64,000 nt of DNA from positions 1 to 64,000 of the forward strand of contig CAICTM010000104.1 of assembly GCA_903772945.1 (NCBI GenBank). Direction: 5' to 3'. Below are positions 1-10,518 of the stretch, piece after piece (position 1 is the stretch's first letter; every line of letters starts with the position of its first letter). A model generated the notes under the pieces. It searched no databases. It saw only the letters and a program-made list of their open reading frames with translations, and had not been told where the DNA came from. Both the position numbers and the translations under genes were made by a program. This stretch comes from Seminavis robusta. Taxonomy: Eukaryota > Bacillariophyta > Bacillariophyceae > Naviculales > Naviculaceae.

Positions 1-330
1 TTGTAGTTTGAGAGAGATTCCAGCCTGGGACAATGACTGTGGCAGAAAGAAATGGACCGCCCCCAAGAGCAGCAAGACTCGGAGACAAAAAAGTTTGCTA
101 CCAAGTACTCAAACTCCAAGGTGGGGCAATGCCAAGTATGGAGGTTGGTCAATGCAGGACGAAGGCGCTACAATGCCCTCAGCTTGAGGTTCAGGATGCC
201 CGTGCCAAGCCCAATGCCCAAGATGCAGACAAAAAATGCTGAAATGGATGTGCAATATTGTGGAAAGGAAGACCACAGCCCGATCGGATGCCGTGAACAA
301 GAAAAGAAGAAGGCAAGCGTTCTACGATGA
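1..330 (+). pseudogene. possible Copia gag remnant
   Basis: An open frame at 52-330 ends in a segment that resembles a retroviral-type zinc knuckle, with Cys-X4-His-X4-Cys in the right spacing (about 258-287) but the first Cys of the CX2C pair replaced. It lies upstream of a Copia pol frame, where a gag would be expected. The segment before it can be read in pieces in all three frames, which suggests small indels. No capsid homology can be shown by eye, so this is a weak call. It could instead be the tail of an unrelated gene cut by the window edge. Confidence 0.3.
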
Positions 331-891
331 TCTGGTGGACTGTGACTAGGGTCTTCCAGGTTGTCAATTGGCAGCCAAGGCCCCATTGAATGGGAAGCCC
401 TTGGCCGCCCTTTGATTCCCTTGGTGCTTTTTGGCAGGCTTTTGTGGAAATTTGTTTCCCAGTTCTCTCTGTTCGGAGCCTTCCGGTGCTTTTTGGTACC
501 CATTGCCTCCCTTTCCTTTTGCTGATCTTGTTAATTTGGTCGGTGGTGTTGCCCATCTGGTAGCCTTTTTCACCCTTTTCACCCCTTTCACCATGAGGAT
601 CTTTTACGGTGATCCTCTTTTTTGGTGACTCACTACTGCTCTATTTGATTTAGCGTTAACAATCTAGCATTTGATATTCCCACTCTTATCCTAGTTTTAT
701 CTCGTTTTAGCTGGTTTAGTTGAAACTTGGCCACCTGCAGGTCCATTTTGGTAGGTAACGCCTCTGCGTTAATAGCCCCTCTGTGCAGGATCTATTGTTG
801 TTGGGAATGCTTCTTCATGTTCTGACCATCCAAAAACGGATGGCGATGTGACTTCTTTTTAGTAGACAATGACTTACGGTTGGATACACCA
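331..891. other. leader between gag-like remnant and pol frame
   Basis: There is no convincing gene here. The stretch is T-rich between about 420 and 720. I looked for a long terminal repeat matching the sequence after the Copia frame (10362-10518) and saw none, so the 5' LTR is either outside the window or lost. Confidence 0.4.
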
Positions 892-3800
892 ATGGGCACA
901 AAGGGTAACATACCACGTACTGAAGTTGTTTCCCCTGCCAGTAGTAGATGTAAAGTACGTCACTTCCCAACCTGGAGCACCGGTTGCCTAATTGGAACCT
1001 TGGACTTGGTTCGGAAGGAGAGGTTGGGATGTGCTTCCCAAACGAGACCTGAGGTCTCGTTTTCAGAATTACCTACAATTGCGCTTCTTAGATGTAATCA
1101 AATTAGTAATCAAGTTTGTGTTACTCAGACACTGTCCTTAGCCATAGTCAGCGCCCTCATAGCGATAGCCCAATGGATGGCCACCGCGTCAAGCATTCGA
1201 AGAGCAACTGTCGTTGCACTGCTTGAGATCGAATCGAAGCTGGATGAAGCCGCAAGGGAGATGCAACTCGAATGGTGGTTGCTTCTTCTTGCGATTGAAA
1301 ATGCTTTTGATCTCTGGTCATGGTTGACCGTCTTCAGTAGTCACTGGGCGGCATGGCTCATATTCGCGAATGTGTTCGCAACCCCTGCTCAAGTGATGTG
1401 TCACGTTGGAGCAACCACATTGGTGACAGCAATCGATGCCACCACCTTCGCCATCGCGACGACGGAGATGTGCTCCATCGGACTCACGCTGTACGCCGTG
1501 ACGTCCTGTCTATTCAGCTGGGCGATATGCGACCCAGGACCTCCGGCTTATGTTCCTAAGCGCATGAGAGGAACCAAACCAATCAAGAGGTGGTTTCGGG
1601 CGAAGAAGAAATTGATTTGCTCGGAAATGGGGCGATGTCTCGCTCAGGTCGTGACGGTCGTCTCCGTCATGATTTGCCTCGGAGATCTGGCCATCCACGA
1701 CGCTGCTAGCCATCGCGAGTCGTTGGACGATGAGGACGATCCGGAAGGACCTTACAACGAGGCAGCCAAAAAGGGAGCAAGGAAGGCACCGGTCACGCTC
1801 TGGGACATGATGATCGATGGGCTCCCACCAGGACCAACCAAGTTTGAGCTGTTCATGAGGTTCCTCAATGCTCTGAAGGGCGGTCTGGCGATGTCGGTCA
1901 AGGAGCGAAGTCCCTTAGTCGCGTATCAGCTGGTCATGATGTCCCTGAATGGCTCGTTCAACAACAGCACATCCGATCATCAGTTTGACACAGATTCAGT
2001 GTTGATAGCAATCGACAACTGTTCGTCCAGGTGCATCACCAACTGCATGCTTGATTTCATCGACAAGCCAGTAGCAGTCAAGATATCAGTCCAAGGAATA
2101 GGCGGATCAGTCATGGCAACATACAAGGGAACAGTGAGGTGGTCGATCGAGGATGAGCAAGGCAAGGTGCATCATTTCACCATCCCAAACACGTACTACA
2201 ACGCATCCACTCCCTACCGTCTCCTTTCTCCACAGCATTGGGCAGCAGTCGCGGATGACAACACCCCAAAGCGTCGAGGAACTTGGTATGCCACGTACCA
2301 AGACGCGGTCGAGCTGTTTTGGCAGCAGCGACAATTCAAGAGGGTCATTCCTCTCTCTCCAACCAGCAACATAGCGATCGTCTGGTCAGCCCCATCGTTT
2401 ACCAAGCTGCACGCATTTTGCTCGCAAGTCCGTGAGACATGCAAGGATCAACCGATTGACGAATCGGATCTCTTTTCGATGCCAGCAGTCGAGATCTCTG
2501 ACGATGAGGAGTCAGTCAGCTCAAGTGACGCAGACGACAATATGCCGACGATTCGCTTGCATCCAGACATCCCTTCGGAAGCAATGCACCAGAAAGAAAT
2601 CAGTGAGGAATTCCAGAAGAACATGACGAGAAGCTTCGTCATGGGGAAGGACTTACACAAGATCAGCCAAGTACCCGTCGTGGATCATGATTACACGGAG
2701 TACAAGTCGCCAAGAGCCGACATCTTGGCATGGCATTATCGACTCGGACACATCTCGTTCGAGCAAATCAGAAAGCTCGCTGAGAGAGGAGCGCTTCCAG
2801 CTCACCTGATCAAGGCCAGAGCACCACAGTGTGCAAGCTGCATGTTCGGTAAGGCCACCAGGAGGCCCTGGAGGACCAGGACTCCACCCAACAAGATGCA
2901 AACACCAACTGCGAAGGGATCAGGAGATGTCGTTGGAGTCGATCAGCTCATCTCTGCCACTCCAGGCCTCGTTGGGCGGATGAGAGGACTGCTCACGCGC
3001 AAGCGATACACGGTGAGCACCGTGTTTGTCGATCATTACAGCGGCCTGTCATACGTCCATTTTCAGACGTCGACATCCGCTGAGCAAACCATACTCGCGA
3101 AGAGAGCTTTCGAGCGGTATGCTGCGTCATTTGGAGTCAAGGTGAAGCATTACCATGGAGACAACGGGATTTTCGACAGCAAGGCGTTCGTACAAGAGGT
3201 TCACAGCTGCGGACAAACCATCACGTATGCCGCTGTAAATGCGCATCACATGAACGGTCACGCCGAGAAGAAGATCAGGGCTCTCCAGGAAGCGGCCAGG
3301 ACCATGATTCTACATGCAAAGCAGAGATGGCCCAACGCAGTGACAGCGAACCTATGGCCCTTTGCAGTCCGATACGCAAATGACATGGCAAATTCCACGC
3401 CCATTCTCAAAAAGGGGGACCATGCCACGCCCTTGGAAATCTTCTCTGGCGTCGACGTAGAACCAAAGGTGAAGAACACGCACACCTTCGGATCACCAGT
3501 GTACGTGCTTGACGCAAGGATCCAGCAGGGCCAACGACTGCCGAAGTGGGAACACAAGGCAAGAATCGGAATGTACTTGGGAATCTCTCCACGGCATTCG
3601 AGAAAGGTAGCACTGATTCTCAGCTTGCAAACCGGACTTGTCTCACCGCAGTTTCACTGCCAGTTCGATGACTTGTGCGACACCCTCAAGAGGACGTCAG
3701 GGAACCGGTTACCACCGTCGAAGTGGCAGCAGAAGGCTGGTTTCGAGGAAGATAGCGACGATGAATTACCATCGTTGAAAGTGTTAACAAAAGAAGGAAG

Positions 3801-4425
3801 AAAAGCGAAGAAATCGCAGGAGTCGCCCGTGACTGATCGTGACACGGAGCGCGAGCGGGACCCGCTTGATCAACAAGATTCGGAACATTTTTCGACGGCA
3901 GATCAAGATCAAGATGGAGAACAAGAGCTGGAATCCGACGACGATGTCGCGGAGGACGAAACGGTGATGCCTAGTCGCGGTAGCGACAGGCAACAGACCT
4001 ACTCAGAAGGGAGAGTGACCAGATCGGGCAGGACGATCAGGCGTCCCAAAGCACTCAAGGAATTCGTCGTTTGTTCTGCGGAAATTCCTTGGGAAGTGTT
4101 CCACGATGGAGAGTACCAAATCCAAGATGAAATGGAAGACCCGATAGCGTTTGCAGCATCGTCCAATCCGGACATCATGTACATCGATGCAGCACTGACA
4201 GCAGACGACGCAGATCAATTCAGAGCGGCAATGCTCAAGGAGGTAAAGTCCCATGAGGAAATGGGAAACTGGAGAATAGTGAAGGCGTCGTCTATGCCTG
4301 CAGGAACGAAGCTCTTGCCAGCGGTCTGGGCATTCAGAAGAAAGAGAAGGATCTCCACGCAAGAAATCTACAAGTGGAAGGCGAGGCTCAACGTACATGG
4401 AGGCAATGCAATACACGGCTCTTAG
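892..4425 (+). pseudogene. Copia polyprotein, 5' part: protease, integrase, start of reverse transcriptase
   Basis: The first in-frame ATG is at 892; the open frame begins at a TTG at 880. The first roughly 260 residues hold several hydrophobic stretches, including one near residue 260 ending in a VICLGDL-like segment, and no CCHC gag motif. An aspartic-protease-like site with Asp-Asn-Cys-Ser instead of Asp-Thr/Ser-Gly lies near 2008-2030. The integrase zinc finger (HHCC, WHYRLGH through CASCMFG) is at about 2733-2850. The DDE core follows: Asp in VDHYSG (3028), Asp in HGDNG (about 3160) and Glu in HAEKK (about 3262). An acidic linker precedes the first block of reverse transcriptase (4320-4404). 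The frame then runs into the nested LTR and stops there at 4423-4425. Domain calls are firm; the N-terminal function is not known. Confidence 0.9.
4403..4406. repeat. target site duplication, left copy (GCAA)
   Basis: GCAA directly precedes the TG that opens the left LTR and is repeated at 8746-8749 directly after the CA that closes the right LTR. Four bases fits a Ty3/gypsy integrase. Confidence 0.85.
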
Positions 4426-4832
4426 CCTTATTCGCGACTCGATCCTAGATAGGGTTTGAGTTCGACTCATGACTGAGTCTCTCGTGAATAGTCATTTAGA
4501 CAGGGTTCTCAATGACCGCTCTAGTCATACTAGGTTGATGATGAAACATCGCTCTAGATATTTAGCCAGCGTGGAGTACTTCCACGCTACTAGATAAATG
4601 CTAGACGAATCTTCCACGCGTTCCGTTTTTGGATCGTGGAGTGAGTAGGATTGCTACCGCAACCTACTCTATCACACTCTACAGTCTCCCGCGGGAGTTC
4701 AGATCTAAGATCCTTTGATTGTGGATCTCTCTCGTTGATTAGTTTTCATAGCTTTCTAATCCTCTCATAACTTTCATTCTCTCAAACACAAAACACTCGA
4801 AAGATCTTTACACTAGCTTTTAGCGTAGTGCA
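4407..4832 (+). repeat. left LTR of the nested gypsy element
   Basis: It starts TGCAATACACGG and ends TAGCGTAGTGCA. It matches 8326-8745 along its whole length, with about nine small indels and only a few substitutions by eye. Confidence 0.92.
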
Positions 4833-4883
4833 TTTTGTTAACAAACACAATAGCTTTCAGCTACCCTCAACCTATTCCTCACC

Positions 4884-6230
4884 ATGAAGATTGCCAAAGA
4901 CGCGTACACCAGCTTCGAGTCTAAGCTGCGCGACAACCAATCCTTCCTCTCATCGACTCGAGATGAATGCAAATCGACGATTCTCGCTTCTACCACCTAC
5001 AAACTTCGCACTGTTCCAGCAGATGCTAACACGCCAAGTACACCTCAAGGTCCAAATCATTAATGGATCTGAGACTCCACGTCAGACCATCAAGTGGCTA
5101 CGATGGAGAAGGTCTCGTGGGCTCGCCATTGCTACGCTGACGACAAACATAACCCCCAAGGAGATGACTTCTAGCTCTGCAAAGAGCAGTTACGAATCTA
5201 GCTGTGAGGCCACCGTGAATACGTTGGAATGCCTTGCGCCAGATTGCAGTAACGGCATTCCTCCAGCGACATACGTGGCGGTGAGACGAAGCCACTTTCC
5301 AAGCACGTTTCCAGAATGCCGGACGGAGCAGCTCAGCCTGCTTTGGACGACTCTGAATTAGTTCGGCATAAATGCCTGTGTCGAAGCGGTCTGTCCCTAC
5401 AGCTCTTGAAAAGCAGAAACGCTTCATGCGCCGCAAGATGCTAAGCCTGCTGATATGTCTACCGGGCTTATGTCAAACACCTCAGTCGGATGAACACCAA
5501 TGAACTTCCTCGTCTACACCTTTTGGACCCAACCAAACGTTGAACATGACGAAGTCATTGACATTGTTTGTCATGGAATTCCACGCTCGTTGATGAAGAA
5601 TGGACGAACACGACTTCGATCCTTTCTCAGCTCTATCGGAGAAACCATTGGATTCTGTGAACGCATGGAATCCTCCAAGACTTTGACAAAGGCGTGATAC
5701 CAAGCAAGCTCCTTCGAAGAGAACAACAGCAAGATTACAAGTCTACTCGCAACAACGATCACTTTCCAAGAACGAAGAAAATGGTGGACTCACCACGAGT
5801 CCAGCACTCACAACACTGCTGACTGAGACCTGAAGAAGCTCAAAGCCAAGTCCAGTCCTCGTCAGACAACGATAACAAGCCAGCGTACAACAAGAACAAG
5901 ACTTGGAAACGCAAGTCCGGCGACGCAAGACCTACACCAAGAAGGAACTCTCTGTCCTCATGAAGGAAGTTTCCAACGCTGCGCGTCAAGGCTGATCGCA
6001 AGAAAAAGCGAATGCAACCATGTTGCCAAGCGCAAATCAGAAAACTCAGACAAGAGGACGACTCCTCTGTTGGATCCTCAACATGATGGACAAGAAGATG
6101 GCTGCTTCGACAAGGCGCTTGCCGAATTCGACTTCAATCATTCGGATGGAGAATCTCTCTGAGGATTAGGCCAGGATGATGATTCAACGGAACCATGTTC
6201 CAATTTCTCATACCTAAGTGATGAAAGATA
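4884..6230 (+). pseudogene. gypsy gag remnant
   Basis: The first ATG after the left LTR (4884) opens a frame of 59 codons that stops at 5061-5063. Fragments continue in other frames: one at 5095-5361, and lysine- and arginine-rich pieces around 5900-6130 that look like the basic C-terminal part of a gag. No zinc knuckle was recognised. Frame changes are frequent, so no intact product is possible from this copy. The gag assignment rests mainly on its position before the protease remnant. Confidence 0.55.
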
Positions 6231-6350
6231 ACTCACTAAATAGTAAACAAGATTGTTTGCAACTAACGAAGTTCTACGGCAAATTAGATAATTGTCCTAG
6301 CAACTACTCAACTAGACACTGACGATCTGTTCAGCATCGTTAACTCGTCC

Positions 6351-6760
6351 ATGGCCAATCAACTCGACAACGTCCAAGACAAGAGACCTCAAACCATCGT
6401 CTATGTTAGATTTAACAGGACGAGTAGGAAGGAAACAAAAACCCGTCACACTCTGTTGCTTACTGATACAAGAGCATCCGGAACTTTAATTACTCAAACT
6501 CATGCTAGAGTTCACCTCATGAAATCATGGGGGTCCAAACATTACGGATGCTTCTATGAAGGAATTAAAACCCCCCACGAAGTGTAAGGGGACACTCGCG
6601 ATTCCTGAGTTCCACGATGATAGAATTATTCAAATGGAATTTACACGTCACCAAGATTGGGGGCGCAAGACGTGATCATAGGTCAAGACACTCTCTGCGC
6701 CTAAGAATCAAGTTTGATTTCACTACCATGTCGTTGGGTGGAACAACGCATTTTCCCGGC
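6351..6760 (+). pseudogene. gypsy aspartic protease remnant
   Basis: A retropepsin active-site-like string with Asp-Thr and then Ala-Ser-Gly-Thr lies near 6460-6485, broken by an extra residue. About 200 bases on, in another frame, is DVIIGQDTL (6673-6700), the classical second retropepsin motif (I-I/L-G-x-D), followed by a segment ending near 6750 that matches the usual end of gypsy proteases. The two parts are not in one frame. Confidence 0.7.
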
Positions 6761-6989
6761 GAAAGATGGCAATACCAATAGAAAGGAGAACTTCTCCATT
6801 TTCCGATCCTGCGCTGTCAGCGTACAATGCAGATAGTCTCAGAAGATTCTTGATACGACATACGAGCAAATAGACTTAAGGCAGATATGCCAGAGTCAAA
6901 CCCGTTAAATAAGGAAGAGAAGAACTGCCTCATGCCTTTCAACCAGTGCTTCGACCAGTCGAGAGTACTTGGGAGAGTTGCGATTGGAC

Positions 6990-7620
6990 GACTACGAAGT
7001 AGAACTTCGTCCCGACGTTAAATCTATTATCTAGGGCTCACCCTACTCCACGGGTCCATACCAACACTCTAAGAGGAGGTTGAACGTCTCTGCGAGCCAG
7101 AGTACTCAAGAAGGTGAACGTTCCGAGTTGGCGCACCAACTTTTATCATCCCAAGAAGAGGGATCTGTACGATTCATCATCTGATTTCGGGAAACCGAAC
7201 AAAAGGATCAAGCGGAAGCCTTATCCTATCCCAAAAAACAGACGGCTCTTGAATCTAGATGGATTCAAGTGCGTACTAGTTTAGACCTGAAACACGGGAA
7301 CACTACACATCGAGCTGTTCAACCTCACTACGGCAAGCACATGTACCATTGCACTCCCGAGGGGAAGACAACGATACCAGAGGTTGCCAATGGGGCCTAT
7401 GTAATAGTCCCTACATCTTACAAAGGAAGAGAAAACACGCATGCATGACTTAGAAAATGTCCGTGCATACATTGATGATCAACTCATCCTAACGACGTCG
7501 ATCCAGCGGATCGCGTTGAATAGTTAGATGACCCTTTCCAAAAGACTTCAAGAAAGTCGGGGTAAAAACACACTACCAAGGCCTTTCTCGAAGGAAGAAC
7601 TGAGTATCTAGACATTGGAC
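6990..7620 (+). pseudogene. gypsy reverse transcriptase remnant
   Basis: Pieces of a Ty3-type reverse transcriptase appear in order over several frames: an RPD/AHPTPRVH entry segment near 7008-7060, DFGKPNKRIKRKPYPIP-like block 2 near 7183-7235, SLDL of the first catalytic block near 7278-7290, and the YIDD catalytic box inside MHDLENVRAYIDD near 7442-7480. A later fragment with IQPLTKK (about 7630) marks the connection domain. At least five frame changes separate these blocks. Confidence 0.8.
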
Positions 7621-7899
7621 TACTCGAGAAGGATCCAACCCTTAACTAAAAAAGATAATAGTGCGATCCAACTATCGCTCTTCCGCCAACAGGAAGGAAC
7701 TCGTGGATTCATTGGACAAATGAACCACCAAGGGCTGCTCCAAGACAGCAGACGGAGTAACCATCGTTCTGAAAACAGACGTTGGTTACCCAGTATCCAT
7801 GACCGGTTGTCATGGACAGAGAACGTGAGTCCCGCGAGAAGTCGAGAAGACTCTCCGGATGAAATGGACTTCGTTGCAAGTTCACGCGCGTCAATCGTG

Positions 7900-8200
7900 A
7901 AAGATTCACCACATCCGTTTCAAAGCAAACCGGAAATACATTAAGGAACGTCGCCAACGACTTATCCAGAAAAAAACGATAAGGAGAACACGACACGTGT
8001 CCCTCATCAACACCATGTCAACGATACTATGATGATTCATCAGTATCAGAACCGTTAGTACGGTCAGCCAAAGGTCCTTACCACACAGACCGAGTCAATA
8101 ACAATGGCACTGTACGGCTCGACATACTACCGCCAGTAGCGGCACAGTCTACCAGACTTGGAACAAAGGTATTTACACCCATACAAGGCCTGATCCCCTT
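7900..8200 (+). pseudogene. gypsy integrase C-terminal remnant
   Basis: Fragments around 7915-7980 (KERRQRLIQK) and 8070-8115 (GPYHTDRVNNNGTVRL) match the end of gypsy integrases, where an Arg/Lys-rich helix is followed by the GPY/F module. The HHCC finger and DDE core that should lie between the reverse transcriptase and this module are not seen, so a deletion of roughly 1 kb is likely. Confidence 0.6.
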
Positions 8201-8315
8201 GTAGGATTGCCATCGTCGACGCACATGTCTACATCCATCTCCGGAGAGTGCCCCGCACTTTAATTCATATGTTCTCCTTGTCCGACTGATGTCGTGCCTT
8301 CCGTGACCCTTGTTC

Positions 8316-8325
8316 AGGGGGCGAA
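8316..8325 (+). other. polypurine tract of the gypsy element
   Basis: AGGGGGCGAA lies directly before the right LTR, where the plus-strand primer of an LTR element is expected. It has one pyrimidine. The call is by position and composition only. Confidence 0.5.
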
Positions 8326-8745
8326 TGCAATACACGGCTCTTAGCCTTATTCGCGACTCGATCCTAGATAGGGTTTGAGTTCGACTCTGACTGAGTTCTC
8401 GTGAATAGTCATTGAGACAGGGTTCTCAATGACCGCTCTAGTCTACTAGGTTGATGATGAAACATCGCTCTAGATATTAGCCAGCGTGGAGAGATTCCCG
8501 CTACTAGATAAATGCTAGAACGAATCTTCCACGCGTTGTTTTTGGATCGTGGGTGAGTAGGATTGCTACCGCAACCTACTCTATCACACTCTACAAGTCT
8601 CCCGCGGGAGTTCAGATCTACGATCCTTTGATTGTGGATCTCTCTCGTTGATTAGTTTTCATAGCTTTCTAATCCTCTCATAACTTTCATTCTCTCAAAC
8701 ACAAAACACTCGAAAGATCTTTACACTAGCTTTTAGCGTAGTGCA
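8326..8745 (+). repeat. right LTR of the nested gypsy element
   Basis: It matches 4407-4832 from TGCAATACACGG to TAGCGTAGTGCA. The 6-base length difference comes from several separate indels. Confidence 0.92.
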
Positions 8746-8749
8746 GCAA
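8746..8749. repeat. target site duplication, right copy (GCAA)
   Basis: It is identical to 4403-4406. With one copy kept, the Copia reading frame continues without a gap from the Gly codon at 4402-4404 to the Lys codon completed at 8750. Confidence 0.85.
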
Positions 8750-10361
8750 GCAAACAAAATACGTGAATTATTGGGAGACCTACTCTCCTGTGGTTGGATG
8801 GGCAACGATCCGGGCACTACTGGTCCTGATGCTCATCAACAGTTGGAAGTCGAGGCAAGTGGACTTTGTCCTGGCATTCCCACAAGCCGACATCGAGTGT
8901 GAAATGTTCATGGAGATACCACAAGGATTCAGCGTCGATGAATCCACACGACAACCAACACTGCAACAGACCAGTGACAAGCGATGATACAGAGGCGAGC
9001 ACTGCCTCTTGCTGGAGAAGAACCTGTACGGGCAAAAGCAGGCAGGACGCGTCTGGAACCAGTACATGCACGACGGATTGGTGGCTCGTGGTTTCGAGCA
9101 GAGCGCCGTGGATATGTGCGTGTATTACAAGGGGACCGTCGTCCTGATGATCTATGTCGATGATGGGATCTTCATCGCACCCACTGAAAAGGAAATTGAT
9201 GACGCATACGGAGCACTATCACTACCATTCACAGACAAGAACGGGAAGGTACACAGAGCCTTCGTGATGACGAACGAAGGAACTCTTTCCGATTACTTGG
9301 GAGTGAAAGTGGAGCCTCTACCTAATGGCACGATCAAGTTGTCACAGCCACACATGATAGATCAAATCATCAACGATCTTGGATTCGACGAACGAACGAA
9401 AGGACAACCGACGCCAGCAGCATCTACAGTCAAGCTGCACCGTGACATCAACGGAGAGGAATTTGCCGAGGACTGGCAATACCGGAGCGTGATTGGCAAG
9501 TTGAATTTCCTCGAAAAGTCAACTAGAGTGGACCTTGCTTACGCCGTACACCAGTGTGCACGATTTTCATCGGATCCAAAGAAGTCCCATGCCGATGCAG
9601 TCAAGAGGATCGGCAGGTATTTAGTGAAAACAAGAGGCAAAGGGTACATCCTCAATCCGAAGTCATGTTCTTTCGATGTCTTTGTGGATGCTGACTTCGT
9701 CGGAAATTGGAATCGGACGACAGCCGATGTCGATCCTGGAACTGCAAGGTCCAGGAGTGGCTACGTGATTATGTATGGTGGATGTCCCGTGGTGTGGGCA
9801 TCGAAGCTACAGAGAGAGGTAGCACTGTCCACAACCGAAGCAGAGTACAATGCAATGTCGGAGTCATTACGCGACACAATCAGCTTGATGCAATTGATTG
9901 AGGAGACGAGAGAGAAACTACAATGGAGAACGCACAACAAGCCTCCAGTAGTTCATTGCAAGGTATTCGAGGACAACAGTGGAGCTTTGGAGATGGCTGA
10001 GTTGCCAAAGATGAGACCAAGAACGAAACACATTTGTGTGAAGATGCATCACTTCAGGGACCATGTTCGAAATGGCAAGATCACAATACACAAGATTCCA
10101 AGTCGGTATCAGCTTGGGGATATAGCAACGAAGCCACAACCCGTGGCATTGTTCGAATCTCAACGAGAGAGTATTATGCAGTGGCAAACAGAAACAATGA
10201 CGGCAGAAGAGCTACTACAACCGGCTCAGCATCTGAGGGCGTGTGAGATTGTGAGAGATTCAGAGATCCTCAACAACCTGGCTAGTCAGCATGCTTCGAA
10301 GCCTGCAGATGGCTCTGCCTCCTCAACTGCAACAATTGAAATATCAAATGACAACAGTTGA
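8750..10361 (+). pseudogene. Copia polyprotein, 3' part: reverse transcriptase and RNase H
   Basis: This continues the interrupted frame. It carries the NYWETYSPVV entry block of Copia reverse transcriptase (about 8766-8795), the VDFVLAFPQA first catalytic block (8859-8890), LYGQKQAGR, and the YVDD box at about 9150-9165. RNase H follows with FVDADF (about 9681), the SRSGYV block and the ALSTTEAEY block (about 9826-9850), and ends in a Ser-rich tail. There is an in-frame TGA at 8985-8987 between the first catalytic block and LYGQKQAGR; both sides are in the same frame. The stop could be a true mutation or a sequence error. The gene starts again only 157 bases before the next gene. Confidence 0.88.
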
Positions 10362-10518
10362 GTATGTATAGGTAGACAAGATAAACTATAGCCACAATGT
10401 AGCAAAAACCCTCATAAGTGTCTCTCCAGCGGTGGCATAGTCCGAGACGAACTTTGCTTTGGATTAGACTACATGTAGTTGTTGGAGGACGGTGCCGGTA
10501 CGGTAGGACTCAGACATC

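Larger units (their letters stand above)
4407..8745 (+). mobile_element. nested Ty3/gypsy LTR retrotransposon, degenerate
   Basis: The element is bounded by two LTRs (TG...CA) of 426 and 420 bases with a 4-base GCAA target duplication, and is inserted in the Copia reverse transcriptase codons. The interior (4833-8325, about 3.5 kb) shows in order a short gag frame, a retropepsin remnant, a reverse transcriptase remnant with YIDD, and an integrase C-terminal remnant, each scattered over all three frames. The integrase core and most of RNase H are not seen, and the interior is shorter than usual for the group. Superfamily is inferred from the order protease-reverse transcriptase-integrase and from protein motifs. 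Confidence 0.9.
52..10361 (+). mobile_element. Copia (Ty1-type) LTR retrotransposon, interrupted, LTRs not found
   Basis: Protease, integrase, reverse transcriptase and RNase H occur in the Copia order (integrase before reverse transcriptase). The coding region is split by a Ty3/gypsy insertion at 4407-8749 (counting one target duplication copy). It carries a further in-frame TGA at 8985-8987 in the reverse transcriptase. No LTR pair is visible, so the true ends are unknown; the limits given are those of the coding remnants. The nested insertion and the stop make the copy inactive as written. Confidence 0.8.

Noticed and set aside
4447-4470. GTTCGACTC string resembling a tRNA B-box
   Set aside because: It lies in the LTR, is repeated in the other LTR and has no cloverleaf.
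10362-10518. 3' LTR of the Copia element
   Set aside because: No match was found to the sequence upstream of the Copia frame, and only 157 bases remain before the next gene.
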